From: JANQPA01 sp964548175
Lineage (GTDB): Bacteria > Bacteroidota > Bacteroidia > Chitinophagales > Saprospiraceae
Direction of reading: 5' to 3'
Assembly: GCA_964548175.1 (NCBI GenBank)
Contig: CAZJQS010000017.1
Coordinates: 22,717-86,716 of the forward strand
Length of the DNA: 64,000 nucleotides
Part shown: positions 35,814 to 43,978 of the stretch, piece by piece
Position numbering within the stretch: the first letter of the stretch is position 1
Layout: each line of letters starts with the position of its first letter
Made by a program: the position numbers and the translations under genes
The notes under the pieces: generated by a model
Databases searched by the model: none
Seen by the model: the letters and a program-made list of their open reading frames with translations, nothing else
Told to the model about the DNA's origin: nothing

Positions 35814-35978
35814 AAAGCTAAGTATTTGAAAATAAACACATTATGAAAAATAAAATGTTAATTATTTTTCAAAAAACTGCAACAAGAGAAAAGTCCGTTC
35901 CGTAAAATAAATCAAATCGCGCACGTCAATAAAGTTTGTTTTCGTGCCGATTATGCAAATTACGGTGGGGATAAAATA

Positions 35979-36018
35979 ATAGGAAGATGTTGTCATAACA
36001 TTCTTCCTATTTTTTTTT
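35979..36018 (+). terminator. Intrinsic terminator after the DUF1800-DUF1501 pair
   Basis: A stem of about 13 bp (35979-35991 with 35997-36010, one bulged base, GTCAT loop) is followed by eight T residues. It fits a rho-independent terminator. Confidence 0.8.
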
Positions 36019-36078
36019 CATTTGCCGGGGAGTGCGGCCTGAAAAAATTACATCATCCATGTATTGATGATTAGATAA

Positions 36079-36086
36079 TATTTTTG
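36079..36086 (+). promoter_or_regulatory. -7 box before a small lipoprotein gene
   Basis: TATTTTTG fits TAnnTTTG and lies 107 bases before the ATG at 36194. No well-spaced -33 box was seen. Confidence 0.4.
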
Positions 36087-36193
36087 TAGATTTATACCGT
36101 AAAATTAAGGAGCGTACCTTTTTGCTTCCCTCTCGTGAAAATTATAGTGACCTTCCCAAACGACACTTCAACTACCGTAAAGTTATCGTAACT

Positions 36194-36625
36194 ATGTTAT
36201 TACGCCTGGCATGCGCCGTTTTACTAGGAATCTGTTTAGTATCATGCCGGCAAATTACCGACACTTCCCCCTTGATCAAACAGGTGAAAATTTGTGCTGC
36301 ACTTAGCAAAGGGGTATGCAGAGATGATGTATCTGTATTTTCAGTGAATACCGGCACTTTTTACGCCAGCTGCATTCTGGAAAAGGTGGATGACGAGGCC
36401 GAAGTAACCTTTAAATGGTTCTTTTATGAAAAAAGTAACCGAAAAAAGTTACTGGAGACGGTTGTTTTGAAGCCCCGGGAGCTAAGCGGTCAGAAATCAA
36501 GCCGGTATGTTCTGGTTGCAAACCTTAATCGTTCCGGGGGGCACTGGCCTTCAGGAACTTATGAAGTGGAAGTAATGCTTAGTGGCAAGTTTCCTTTTTC
36601 GATCATCAAGACTTTTGGGATATAA
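36194..36625 (+). CDS. Putative lipoprotein, unknown function
   Basis: I do not recognise a family. From the ATG at 36194 the product has 143 residues and begins with a lipoprotein signal, MLLRLACAVLLGICLVSC, with Cys18 as the lipidated residue. The mature part is beta-rich (TFYASCILEKVDDEAEVTFKWFFYE and later strands) and suggests one immunoglobulin-like domain. A TTG at 36122 would add 24 residues before the signal and is less likely. It stands alone, with its own promoter box and terminator. Confidence 0.65.
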   Translation: MLLRLACAVLLGICLVSCRQITDTSPLIKQVKICAALSKGVCRDDVSVFSVNTGTFYASCILEKVDDEAEVTFKWFFYEKSNRKKLLETVVLKPRELSGQKSSRYVLVANLNRSGGHWPSGTYEVEVMLSGKFPFSIIKTFGI

Positions 36626-36648
36626 AGACATATTTTTTCTGAATCTTT

Positions 36649-36692
36649 GGGCAGGCCCTAATTTTTAGCCCGGAAGCGGCCTGCCCTTTTTT
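36649..36692 (+). terminator. Intrinsic terminator after the small lipoprotein gene
   Basis: A 9-bp GC-rich stem (36649-36657 with 36678-36686) with a 20-base loop is followed by six T residues. Confidence 0.75.
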
Positions 36693-36705
36693 ATTTATCC
36701 ATGCT

Positions 36706-36736
36706 TTTGATGCGGCTTCGCAATGTTTTAATTTTG
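36706..36736 (+). promoter_or_regulatory. Well-matched promoter before the cryptochrome gene
   Basis: A TTTG -33 box (36706-36709) and TAATTTTG -7 box (36729-36736) are spaced by 19 bases, the ideal Bacteroidota spacing. The ATG at 36808 follows 71 bases later. Confidence 0.6.
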
Positions 36737-36807
36737 TCATTTTTATATACACAGATCAACCATCCCGCAGTCCTTCCGTTAATTGAGCGTCATCAAAAAC
36801 AGTTAGC

Positions 36808-38157
36808 ATGAAACGTGGTATTCTTTGGTTCAGAAACGACTTGCGCCTTAGGGATAATGAAGCCTTAACCAAAAGCCTGCATCATTGCGATGAGATCATC
36901 CCGGTTTATGTTCTCGATGAACGCCACCTAACCACAGACCGATGGGGATTGGTGCGGACAGGCCCCTACCGGCTTAAATTTTTGCTGGAAAGCCTTGAAG
37001 ACCTGAAAAAACATCTTCAGGAAAAAGGCAGCGACCTGATCATCCAAAAGGGAAAACCGGAAGAGCTGATTCCGGAAATCGCCCGGTCATTTAAAGCGGG
37101 GCTGGTTTTTGCTTCCAAGGAATACACGGATGAGGAGGTCATCATTGAGAAACGTTTGAGCAGTTCCATCGGTACTCACTTTTTCCACACCTCTACCCTC
37201 ATTCATCCGGAAGATGTCCCTTTCGCCATTGAGCAGACGCCGGATGTGTTTACGCAATTCAGAAAGCGGGTTGAAAAATATACTACGGTCCGGCCGCCTT
37301 TAGAAGTCCCGGATCACATTTCCAGCCCGGACCTGAAAGACACTCGGGTTCCCACGCCGGCAGAGCTTGGCTATTCTACTCCTCTTGTCGATGAAAGAGC
37401 CGCGATCCGCTTCCATGGTGGAAGCACGGCAGCTTTCGAGCGAGTAGATCATTATTTCTGGGAAACGGATTCAGTAGCTCAATACAAAGAAACCAGAAAC
37501 GGACTTATCGGGGAGGATTATTCCACCAAATTTTCCCCCTGGCTGGCCAACGGCAGCATTTCTGCACGTGAGATCTACGATGACCTGGAGCGCTATGAAA
37601 GTGAAGTCGTATCCAACAATTCAACCTATTGGGTGAAATTTGAACTTCTCTGGCGAGACTATTTCAAATACGTGGCCATGAGATACGGGCCTAAGATCTT
37701 TTTTCCGGGCGGCATACAGGATAAATCCGTCAACTGGAAAAACAATCCCAAAGTTTTCAAAAAGTGGGCTCTTGGACAAACAGGCGATGATTTTGTCGAC
37801 GCTAATATGCGGGAACTTTTGTTTACAGGCTTTATGAGTAATCGCGGCCGACAGAATGTGGCCTCCTACCTCGTACACCGCCTCAGGCAGGATTGGCGAA
37901 TGGGCGCCGCCTGGTTTGAGTCTTTACTGGTCGATTACGATGTGGCCAGCAATTACGGCAACTGGATGTATGCAGCAGGCGTAGGTAATGATCCGCGCGA
38001 CAGGGTGTTTAACACCCGTCGACAGGCGGAAATGTATGACGATAATGGAGCGTACAGAGCATTGTGGCTGGCGCCGCCGGCAGCAGCGATGGAAAATTAC
38101 GTTGCGCAGTATATTCCTCCCTTAAAATATACTGCATCCCGAAATTTGGAAGGCTAG
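36808..38157 (+). CDS. DASH-type cryptochrome/photolyase
   Basis: This 449-residue flavoprotein belongs to the cryptochrome/photolyase family, and the DASH subgroup fits best. The N-terminal antenna-binding Rossmann domain starts ILWFRNDLRLRDNEAL and includes GPYRLKFLLESLEDLKKHL. The FAD domain holds GEDYSTKFSPWLANGSISAREI, TGFMSNRGRQNVASYL and the DASH-like NYGNWMYAAGVGNDPR followed by RVFN. DASH proteins repair pyrimidine dimers in single-stranded or looped DNA using blue light and may also sense light. It has its own promoter and no obvious operon partner. Confidence 0.92.
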   Translation: MKRGILWFRNDLRLRDNEALTKSLHHCDEIIPVYVLDERHLTTDRWGLVRTGPYRLKFLLESLEDLKKHLQEKGSDLIIQKGKPEELIPEIARSFKAGLVFASKEYTDEEVIIEKRLSSSIGTHFFHTSTLIHPEDVPFAIEQTPDVFTQFRKRVEKYTTVRPPLEVPDHISSPDLKDTRVPTPAELGYSTPLVDERAAIRFHGGSTAAFERVDHYFWETDSVAQYKETRNGLIGEDYSTKFSPWLANGSISAREIYDDLERYESEVVSNNSTYWVKFELLWRDYFKYVAMRYGPKIFFPGGIQDKSVNWKNNPKVFKKWALGQTGDDFVDANMRELLFTGFMSNRGRQNVASYLVHRLRQDWRMGAAWFESLLVDYDVASNYGNWMYAAGVGNDPRDRVFNTRRQAEMYDDNGAYRALWLAPPAAAMENYVAQYIPPLKYTASRNLEG

Positions 38158-38493
38158 CTTCATCGTTCAATTTTCATATTTTATTAACCGGCCTTATGCA
38201 GGATCCGCTTTGCGTAAGATGAATTACTTGACTGATGTTACGCAATGGTATTTAATTTATCGTGCTTTTAGAAACTGTACTTATCAGCGAATTATATCTG
38301 AGGGGTAATGAACAGTAATTGATCTTGCAATTGGGACACATTAGGACGAATTTAATATGATAATTGTCTCAAAAACCGTTCCCTTGTTAGAACCCGGCAA
38401 AGGAGTTTAAGAAACCTGGCCAAATACATTTTTTGATACTTTTGGCAGGCAAGAATCAGACCAACTGGCGGTTGATGAGACTGCTTCCTTTAC
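38158..38493. other. Intergenic region between convergent cryptochrome and serine hydrolase genes
   Basis: These 336 bases hold no gene. A rightward TACTTTTG box at 38437-38444 fits TAnnTTTG but points into the end of the leftward serine hydrolase gene and has no gene to drive, so it may be chance or a remnant. No strong terminator hairpin was seen. Confidence 0.45.
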
Positions 38494-39933
38494 TTAGGTA
38501 CTATCCTGTCTGAACCCTTTTTGTCTAATCCTATATAATTTGGTCAGGCCAACGAAGAGGGAATAAATAAACAATAGCTGAATCATCAATAAAATATCAG
38601 GTTGAGAAAGATGCAGGGAGGTCATTAAATAGTTGGCCAGATACCACATCCAGACCAGCATGGCTACTGGAATGACAATATTGACTATCCATATACTACT
38701 TCGAGTTTTTCTAAGTTCTTCCTTAGAAAGTTGATCAATTTTGTCGGACCTGATTTCCCTGATCAAGGAAACCATGAAGAAGATTACTAACAAAACTGAC
38801 AGGACATTAAAGATCCAATAACTGAGATTGAGCTTTGCATTTGAGGCCTCCGGCAACGAACCATTTTCAAGGAATTCCAATACATTTTCAGAGATACGCC
38901 CGATGCGGTTATTGAGGAACAGGGAGTGTTGATTGATCAGCACCACCAGCCCCATTTGTTCTTCCGGATAAAATCCGAAAAAATTGCGGTAGTCGGAAAG
39001 CTGGCCCCCATGGGAAAAGAATTTTTTTCCATTATGTTCATTGATAAACCAACCTTTGCGGTAGATATCTTCGGGAGTGGCCCTAAAGAGATCATTGGTT
39101 TTATCCAGGGCAGGCAAAACAGGCCTCGAAGTTGTATCTATCACCATATGTGCCTTAAGATACTGGCAAAGATCCCCGGCACTGGAAAGCATGCCACCGT
39201 TGGCCAGGTTTGCCCGGTGATAGTTAATGCCGGATACCATGGGCATACCAAAATAGAGTTGGTGACCCCTGGCCAGGTTGTGCGCGACGGCTTCCTCTTG
39301 GCTAAAGAAGGTAGATGACATACCTAAAGGCGCCAGAATCTGTTGCCGGACAAACTCCTCGAAAGATTGTCCGCTGACTTTCTCAATAATCAACCCCAGC
39401 AAAGCGTAGTTGTCATTGGCATAACTAAAATGGCCAAACCTCCCGGTACCTTTTATATCCTTGAGTCTTCGGGCCTTTTCCTCCAAGCCCAGGCCTTTGC
39501 GATTGGTCTTATAACTAGAAATTCCTGGAATGCCACTACGATGATCCAGTAAATGATCAATAGTTATAGAATCGGAATAATGCGTATTCTTTAAAGTGAA
39601 AAAAGGCAGATGGTCTTTGACCTTATCGGTATACCTGACTTTCCCCTGGCTTTCCAGTTGGCTGATGGCCAGGGCGGTGAAGGATTTTGTCAATGAAGCC
39701 AGCAGGAAAGGACTATCAGCAGTTACCTGAGAAGCTTTTTTGCCGCTTTCCCCAAATCCTTTGCAAAAAACGATCTTTCCCTCTTTGATAACCCCAATGG
39801 CGAGTCCTGGGATTTGATTGGCAGACATTTCACTTTTTAGATAGTTTTCGAGCTTCTGAAAATCGACCTTTTGAGCAAGAATTAATCGAGGTAGGCAAAG
39901 CCCCAGTACAGCGAGGGAGATAGTCTTTATCAT
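38494..39933 (-). CDS. Serine hydrolase (class C beta-lactamase family) with membrane tail
   Basis: This 479-residue protein has a signal peptide (residues 1-20) and a class C beta-lactamase/DD-peptidase-like domain to about 365. Catalytic motifs are Ser80-x-x-Lys83 in ASLTKSFT, Tyr171-Ala-Asn173 in FSYAND, and HGG at 308-310. After that come about four hydrophobic helices (for example LSYWIFNVLSVLLVIFFMVSLI and LLFIYSLFVGLTKLY). The domain would face the periplasm, tethered to the membrane. Such enzymes are often esterases or peptidases rather than true beta-lactamases. Substrate is unknown. Confidence 0.85.
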   Translation of the reverse strand: MIKTISLAVLGLCLPRLILAQKVDFQKLENYLKSEMSANQIPGLAIGVIKEGKIVFCKGFGESGKKASQVTADSPFLLASLTKSFTALAISQLESQGKVRYTDKVKDHLPFFTLKNTHYSDSITIDHLLDHRSGIPGISSYKTNRKGLGLEEKARRLKDIKGTGRFGHFSYANDNYALLGLIIEKVSGQSFEEFVRQQILAPLGMSSTFFSQEEAVAHNLARGHQLYFGMPMVSGINYHRANLANGGMLSSAGDLCQYLKAHMVIDTTSRPVLPALDKTNDLFRATPEDIYRKGWFINEHNGKKFFSHGGQLSDYRNFFGFYPEEQMGLVVLINQHSLFLNNRIGRISENVLEFLENGSLPEASNAKLNLSYWIFNVLSVLLVIFFMVSLIREIRSDKIDQLSKEELRKTRSSIWIVNIVIPVAMLVWMWYLANYLMTSLHLSQPDILLMIQLLFIYSLFVGLTKLYRIRQKGFRQDST

Positions 39934-40618
39934 TATTGGTATTTAAGTGTTCGGAAGATATTCCTTAAGATCAGCATATACTGAGGAGCAACGAAAGCTT
40001 TTGGACAAGTCGAGGAGAAAATCTGACCGATTGATAGACTTTAATTGACAAGGGTTAAGAATATTGCTTTGCTAGTCTACCCCAATGCGGTTAGGGTCAT
40101 ATTGTACGGCCATACCACCGTAAAGCAGTTACAAAATACCACCGAATAGTGATACTTCATCCCCGCCACTTTTCTTTTGGATCCATTGTAATGAAGATAG
40201 TGCCAAATACCCGTTCTAAAAAACAAAGGGCCATAAATTCTATTGAGGCCCCCTTTCTTGAAACTCCTACCGCTAGCAGAAAATGCTCTTATTGTCAGAG
40301 GAAGTCACAACTTTTGGGCGCTGTAAATCTCCGGGCGTTGCCCGGAGTTGGTTTGTATTTGCCTTTAGGCAATAATTAATTGGCCTCCCCCATATGGGAT
40401 GGGGTTATGTAAAAAGTCAGCTACTTCTCCCGCCTGACGGCCGCCAGGTTTGCTCGGCTTAAATGATTCTGTTTTTTGAGTGTTTTGCCGTAGAAAATTA
40501 CAGATTTTCTAAGGCAAAACACTCAAATAAGAATTTTATTAGCTGCGCAAACCGGCCGGCAGGCGAGAGAAGTAGCTGACTCTTATACAGCCCCATCAAA
40601 ATTAGGGCTGCCCCATGT
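39934..40618. other. Long non-coding stretch with several hairpins
   Basis: This 685-base gap is among the largest gene-free stretches in the window. The one rightward ORF (40149-40379) lacks any family features. It contains a perfect 8-bp hairpin (40329-40336 with 40340-40347), a small hairpin TTGCC/GGCAA near 40359-40372, and the 200-bp nested palindrome at 40398-40597. It may hold the remains of inserted elements. Confidence 0.5.
40398..40597. repeat. 200-bp nested palindromic element
   Basis: The outer arms (about 40398-40453 and 40545-40597) match imperfectly, and an inner stem (40475-40498 with 40504-40527) has 24 pairs with one mismatch around a 5-base loop. The middle also pairs roughly, so the whole 200 bp could fold as one long hairpin. 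The ends read GGGGTTATGTAAAAAGTCAG and the complement of CTGACTCTTATACAGCCCC, a motif shared with other elements in this window. No ORF lies inside. Confidence 0.75.
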
Positions 40619-40996
40619 TTACCTTGCTTTTCTGACATTCACGTGCCCATAAGGACAATGCCGACACTCATTTCCACAACAATATCCTCTTTTCAACAAA
40701 AACCATTCCGTCATCACCCATCGACCGCTCTCCCGGTAAAAGTCGATCCCTTCCACCAGTTTCTTAGCTGATTTGGTCAGCTTTCCCAGGTCATTTTCTC
40801 TTTTCCCTGATCTGACCTCCTCCATCAACTGTTCCACCCTGGGCAGAACGGCCGCCTTCAGGCAATCCGGGCACAGGCATCTTCGGGCTTTGCTTATCGG
40901 CAAAACCGCCGGATAATCGGCACACCAGCAGGAAGAAACTTCTTCCGACCCACAGTCAAAGGATTGGTTGCAGTTTGGACAGGTCTGGTTCGTCAT
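40619..40996 (-). CDS. CWC cysteine-rich domain fused to DUF5522
   Basis: This 125-residue protein joins two small metal-binding modules. Residues 1-50 match the cysteine-rich CWC family (CPNCNQSFDCG, SCWCADYPAVLPI, CLCPDCL). Residues 80-125 match DUF5522, with the signature WFLLKRGYCCGNECRHCPYG. Ten or more cysteines suggest two zinc sites or an Fe-S site. It has no signal peptide and should be cytosolic. Both modules are often encoded as separate genes; here they are one polypeptide. Function is unknown. Confidence 0.8.
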   Translation of the reverse strand: MTNQTCPNCNQSFDCGSEEVSSCWCADYPAVLPISKARRCLCPDCLKAAVLPRVEQLMEEVRSGKRENDLGKLTKSAKKLVEGIDFYRESGRWVMTEWFLLKRGYCCGNECRHCPYGHVNVRKAR

Positions 40997-41085
40997 GCCA
41001 CAAAGTTAACATGCTTGCTGTTATAAACAAAAACATGGGGCATCCGGAATTTTAAGGGACAACTAAGATTCTACCAAACAACCAT

Positions 41086-42225
41086 TTATTGTGAAACGAC
41101 CAGTTTCTCTGTTCTTTGTCCTTGTGCGTCAATGATGGTGTAATAATAAACCCCATTTCTCAACTCACTTACATCTATATCCATCTGATAAGAACCGGTT
41201 TCCTGGAAATCATCCAGCAACACTTTTAAAACGCGCCCGCTGCGGTCGCGCAATTCGATGCGAATCTTGCCGGGCTGCCTGATCTCGTATTTCAGCGTAT
41301 TCAACCCTTGGGCCGGATTAGGATAAGCCTTGATGGTATTAGCAGGCTCCTGGTCCGATTTTTGGGTTAATTCGCTGGAAGGATCCAGGAGCAGGAAATG
41401 CCCTTTTTTGATGATTCCTCTGGCCTCGCCTTTTCTGCTTTGGTCCTGGCCCTCGCGGCCTCTAAATTCACGGCCATTTCTTTCTCCGCGATCCGGTCTT
41501 TCCGGAGCATATTTTTCATGAATGCTCCTGATCTCTTTTTTCCACTGCTCTATCTGAGGCTTGATCTCTTCCATCAAAGCTTCAATGTCTGCCTCATACT
41601 TGTCAACCAAGGCTTTCAGCTGCTCATGCCGAGCTCTTTGCGCTTCACTCAAGCCTTCGGAATGCTGTCCGCTTCGTTCTCCTTTACCACGCTGCATCTG
41701 CTTTTTGTGCTGCCGGTATTCTTTCAGTTCCGCGCGCAATTCGGCGATGACTGCTTTGTCTTCGGTTGACAGTTTTTCTTCCAACTTTACGCGCTGGGCT
41801 TTCAAGACCGGTTGGATCGTATTTTCCCGGAAGGTTTTCACTTCCTTTTTCCATCCCTCCCGGTCCACCTCCGCCATGCGGTCTTTCCGCTGTTCTCTGG
41901 CCTCTTCGCGAAGAGTTTCGAGTGCTGCCTTTTGCTCTTCTGTCAGGACGGCCATTACAGCAGTATGATGGGCATCCCTCAAAGCCTTCAGTTGTGTTTG
42001 TTTTTCTTCCCGTTCGGCATCTGACTCGCGCAGGGCCTCTATTTTCGCTTTAAAATCCTCGTTGAGGCTTTGTAATTGTTGTTCCTGCGCTTCAGTCAGG
42101 TTAAGCTCTGACATCAGCTGCTGGAAAAAGGGGCGCCGTGCAGGGCCGCGGTCGGGTCGCTGGGCGAAAGTACTTGCTGAGAGCAGCAATACGAACGCCA
42201 ACAGGATAACATTTTTGATTTTCAT
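41086..42225 (-). CDS. Spy/CpxP-like helical protein with T9SS sorting domain
   Basis: From the ATG at 42225 this protein has 379 residues. A signal peptide (MKIKNVILLAFVLLLSASTFAQ) leads into a Glu/Lys/Arg-rich all-helical region (about 25-240) with LTEAQEQQLQSL and LTEEQKAALETLREEA repeats, as in Spy/CpxP (LTxxQ) proteins. The C-terminal 75 residues form a T9SS type A sorting domain (IKAYPNPAQGLNTLKYEI ... NGVYYYTIIDAQG). It would be exported and then surface-attached. It is the last gene of the sigma factor operon. A start at 42273 would put 16 residues before the signal and is unlikely. Confidence 0.78.
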   Translation of the reverse strand: MKIKNVILLAFVLLLSASTFAQRPDRGPARRPFFQQLMSELNLTEAQEQQLQSLNEDFKAKIEALRESDAEREEKQTQLKALRDAHHTAVMAVLTEEQKAALETLREEAREQRKDRMAEVDREGWKKEVKTFRENTIQPVLKAQRVKLEEKLSTEDKAVIAELRAELKEYRQHKKQMQRGKGERSGQHSEGLSEAQRARHEQLKALVDKYEADIEALMEEIKPQIEQWKKEIRSIHEKYAPERPDRGERNGREFRGREGQDQSRKGEARGIIKKGHFLLLDPSSELTQKSDQEPANTIKAYPNPAQGLNTLKYEIRQPGKIRIELRDRSGRVLKVLLDDFQETGSYQMDIDVSELRNGVYYYTIIDAQGQRTEKLVVSQ

Positions 42226-42294
42226 TGTTCTCCATTTTTTTTTAAGGCAATTCAAAAAATAAAAAATCTGCACGTGCTTTATCTTTAGACCATC

Positions 42295-42711
42295 CTATTG
42301 GGGTGATTTTTCCATGGGTGGTCTTCTTTTTCTAAAATCATCTCTTCGTTCTCTTTCTTTTTGGCGAAACCGGCGGGAGAATTCTTCCATTTGCGTTACT
42401 TGCTCCTCGCTCATCATGGGTTTCAATTCTTTGTACAGAGAATCCACCAGCTCTTTCCTCCGCATTCTGGATTCCCGGCTGACCCTGGCGATCTCCTGGG
42501 CATACTTATCTACTACCGGTCCCATCTCATCGCGTTGTTCCTGATCGGCATGAATCACTTCAAAAAGGTTTTTTTTGAATCCCATGGCAAACCGCAGTTC
42601 CGCCACCTTTTCTATTTTTTTGGCCACCACATACCTGTGCGTATAAAAGCCCGCGATGAAGCCTACACTGAGTAAGCTGATGACAAAAAGGACGATTTTT
42701 AATGTTTTCAT
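42295..42711 (-). CDS. Spy/CpxP-like membrane-anchored helical protein (periplasmic heavy-metal-sensor type)
   Basis: This 138-residue protein has one N-terminal membrane helix (MKTLKIVLFVISLLSVGFIAG) and a periplasmic helical part with many Arg/Glu residues and an MSEEQVTQMEEF segment, the LTxxQ-like repeat of Spy/CpxP and CnrX-type sensors. The C-terminus is basic and Pro-rich. It is the third gene of the operon that starts with an ECF sigma factor and a probable anti-sigma factor, so a stress-sensing or chaperone role is plausible but not shown. Confidence 0.7.
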   Translation of the reverse strand: MKTLKIVLFVISLLSVGFIAGFYTHRYVVAKKIEKVAELRFAMGFKKNLFEVIHADQEQRDEMGPVVDKYAQEIARVSRESRMRRKELVDSLYKELKPMMSEEQVTQMEEFSRRFRQKERERRDDFRKRRPPMEKSPQ

Positions 42712-42768
42712 ATCTGTTGCTTTGTCAGGGACTTGCAGATCCCGGGAAGTCCGGATAAAAAAAATACA

Positions 42769-43182
42769 TCAAATATCCATTAAAGAATAAGCATCTTCGG
42801 GCGACAGGTCCTGTACGCCGATGAAAGCTTCCATGCTTAGGCTTCCTTCCATCAGAAAAGTAGCCAGGACGGTTAGGACGACTACGATCACGCAGGCGGC
42901 TGCAACTTTTGGCAGCAGGCTATTGATGATCACGAAAAGATAGCTTTCCTGCTCTCTTTCCTGCCTTTGCTCCTGGCTGAGCTCCCGTATGAGCCGGTCG
43001 GCAAAGCCTGAGCGGGCGGATGTTTTCAATTCAGCCAGACCACCTCTCATTTTCAGGAGCAGGATCTTTTCCCTGCGAAGTTCTTCAGAGGTTTGCAGAT
43101 ACTGATCTAATTGTTGCTGCTCAGCAGCGCTGAGTTCCCGGTCTAAAGAACGGATCAGCAATTCCAGTGCTTTGTTATTCAT
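42769..43182 (-). CDS. Probable anti-sigma factor
   Basis: This 137-residue protein starts with a cytosolic helical segment of the anti-sigma type (ALELLIRSLDRELSAAEQQQLDQYL), typical of zf-HC2-like proteins, but without the zinc-binding His/Cys set. A single membrane helix lies near residues 91-112 (VAAACVIVVVLTVLATFLM). A short periplasmic tail ends it. Its gene begins 11 bases after the sigma factor gene. The pairing with an ECF sigma factor is the main support; no conserved domain is certain. Confidence 0.7.
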   Translation of the reverse strand: MNNKALELLIRSLDRELSAAEQQQLDQYLQTSEELRREKILLLKMRGGLAELKTSARSGFADRLIRELSQEQRQEREQESYLFVIINSLLPKVAAACVIVVVLTVLATFLMEGSLSMEAFIGVQDLSPEDAYSLMDI

Positions 43183-43193
43183 GTTTTATCCAT

Positions 43194-43736
43194 TTACATC
43201 CATTGTTGAAGGATGGACTTCAGTTTTTTTTGTGCCCTGGCTAATCGGGAGGCGACGGTGCCCTCCGGCACATTTAAAATCTCCGCAGTTTCTTTAACGG
43301 AATAGCCGTCGATCAGTCGCAGTACTACGACTGCACGAAAGTCGGGTTCCAGTTCTTTGAGCGCTTTACGAAGTAAATCTTTCATCTCCGAACGCTCCGG
43401 ATTAGCGCTTTGATCTTCCAGTTCGAAAGCGGAGCTTCCTTTTTGCAGGCTGCCGAACCATCGGTTTTTCTTTTTTCTCCTTTGAATCTCATTTAGAGAA
43501 AGGTTGATCGCTATCCTTGTCAAGTAGGTGCTCAGAGCCGCTTCTTCTCTAAATTTATCCAGTGAGCGATAGAAACGGATAAAAACCTCCTGAGTGACGT
43601 CCTCGGCTTCTGGCGTTTCTCCCAGCATCCCGATAACGGTAGACCTCACCTGCGCCTCATGTTTTTCCACCAGTTGGCGAAAGGCCAGCATGTTCCCTTT
43701 TCTGGATAAGGCAATAAGTTGTTGGTCTACTTGCAT
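43194..43736 (-). CDS. ECF-type RNA polymerase sigma factor
   Basis: This 180-residue sigma-70 family protein has the two ECF regions. Region 2 includes AEDVTQEVFIRFYRSLDKFREEAALSTYL, the -10 recognition helix. Region 4 includes VVLRLIDGYSVKETAEIL followed by PEGTVASRLARA, the -35 helix-turn-helix. The ATG at 43736 (MQVDQQLIALSRKG) is preferred to a TTG five codons upstream. The operon continues with an anti-sigma factor and two Spy-like proteins, so it probably senses envelope stress. No clear target promoter or autoregulatory site was identified. Confidence 0.92.
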   Translation of the reverse strand: MQVDQQLIALSRKGNMLAFRQLVEKHEAQVRSTVIGMLGETPEAEDVTQEVFIRFYRSLDKFREEAALSTYLTRIAINLSLNEIQRRKKKNRWFGSLQKGSSAFELEDQSANPERSEMKDLLRKALKELEPDFRAVVVLRLIDGYSVKETAEILNVPEGTVASRLARAQKKLKSILQQWM

Positions 43737-43833
43737 CAAGATGGCTTTCAACGGTTATCTTTTACTATTAGACAACAACAAGGCGTTTTTTTTTTCCTTG
43801 GAGGGTATAAAAAAGGATGGGGATGGAAGGTTA

Positions 43834-43961
43834 GGGGGCTGTCACAAAAGATATTTCGCCAGGTTGCCCAGCTTAAATAATTCTTTTTCTTCATTTTCGT
43901 CGAAGAAAATAAAATGATATTAAGCTATGCAAGCTTACAAAAAGTCTATTTAGACAACCTC
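43834..43961. repeat. 128-bp imperfect palindromic element
   Basis: Arms 43834-43892 and 43902-43961 pair at about 70 percent; the inner TTTCTTC/GAAGAAA stem is exact. Ends read GGGGGCTGTC and GACAACCTC. The internal segment GCCAGGTTGCCCAGCTTAAA matches GCCAGGTTTGCTCGGCTTAAA in the 40398-40597 element, so the two are probably related. It lies 17 bases from the end of proS and upstream of the sigma factor operon. Confidence 0.7.
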
Positions 43962-43978
43962 TTATCCCTTAAAAAAAA

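Larger units (their letters stand above)
35814..36193. other. Intergenic region after DUF1501
   Basis: These 380 bases carry the DUF1501 terminator (35979-36018) and the -7 box of the next gene (36079-36086). The first 160 bases are AT-rich without an ORF. A TTG-started extension of the next gene at 36122 is not supported. Confidence 0.55.

Noticed and set aside
38437..38444. TACTTTTG promoter with a lost downstream gene
   Set aside because: Only nonsense follows before the convergent gene; a chance match is more likely.
40149..40379. 76-codon rightward ORF in the long intergenic gap
   Set aside because: Composition is unlike the neighbours' proteins, part of it lies in hairpin sequence, and no family pattern was seen.
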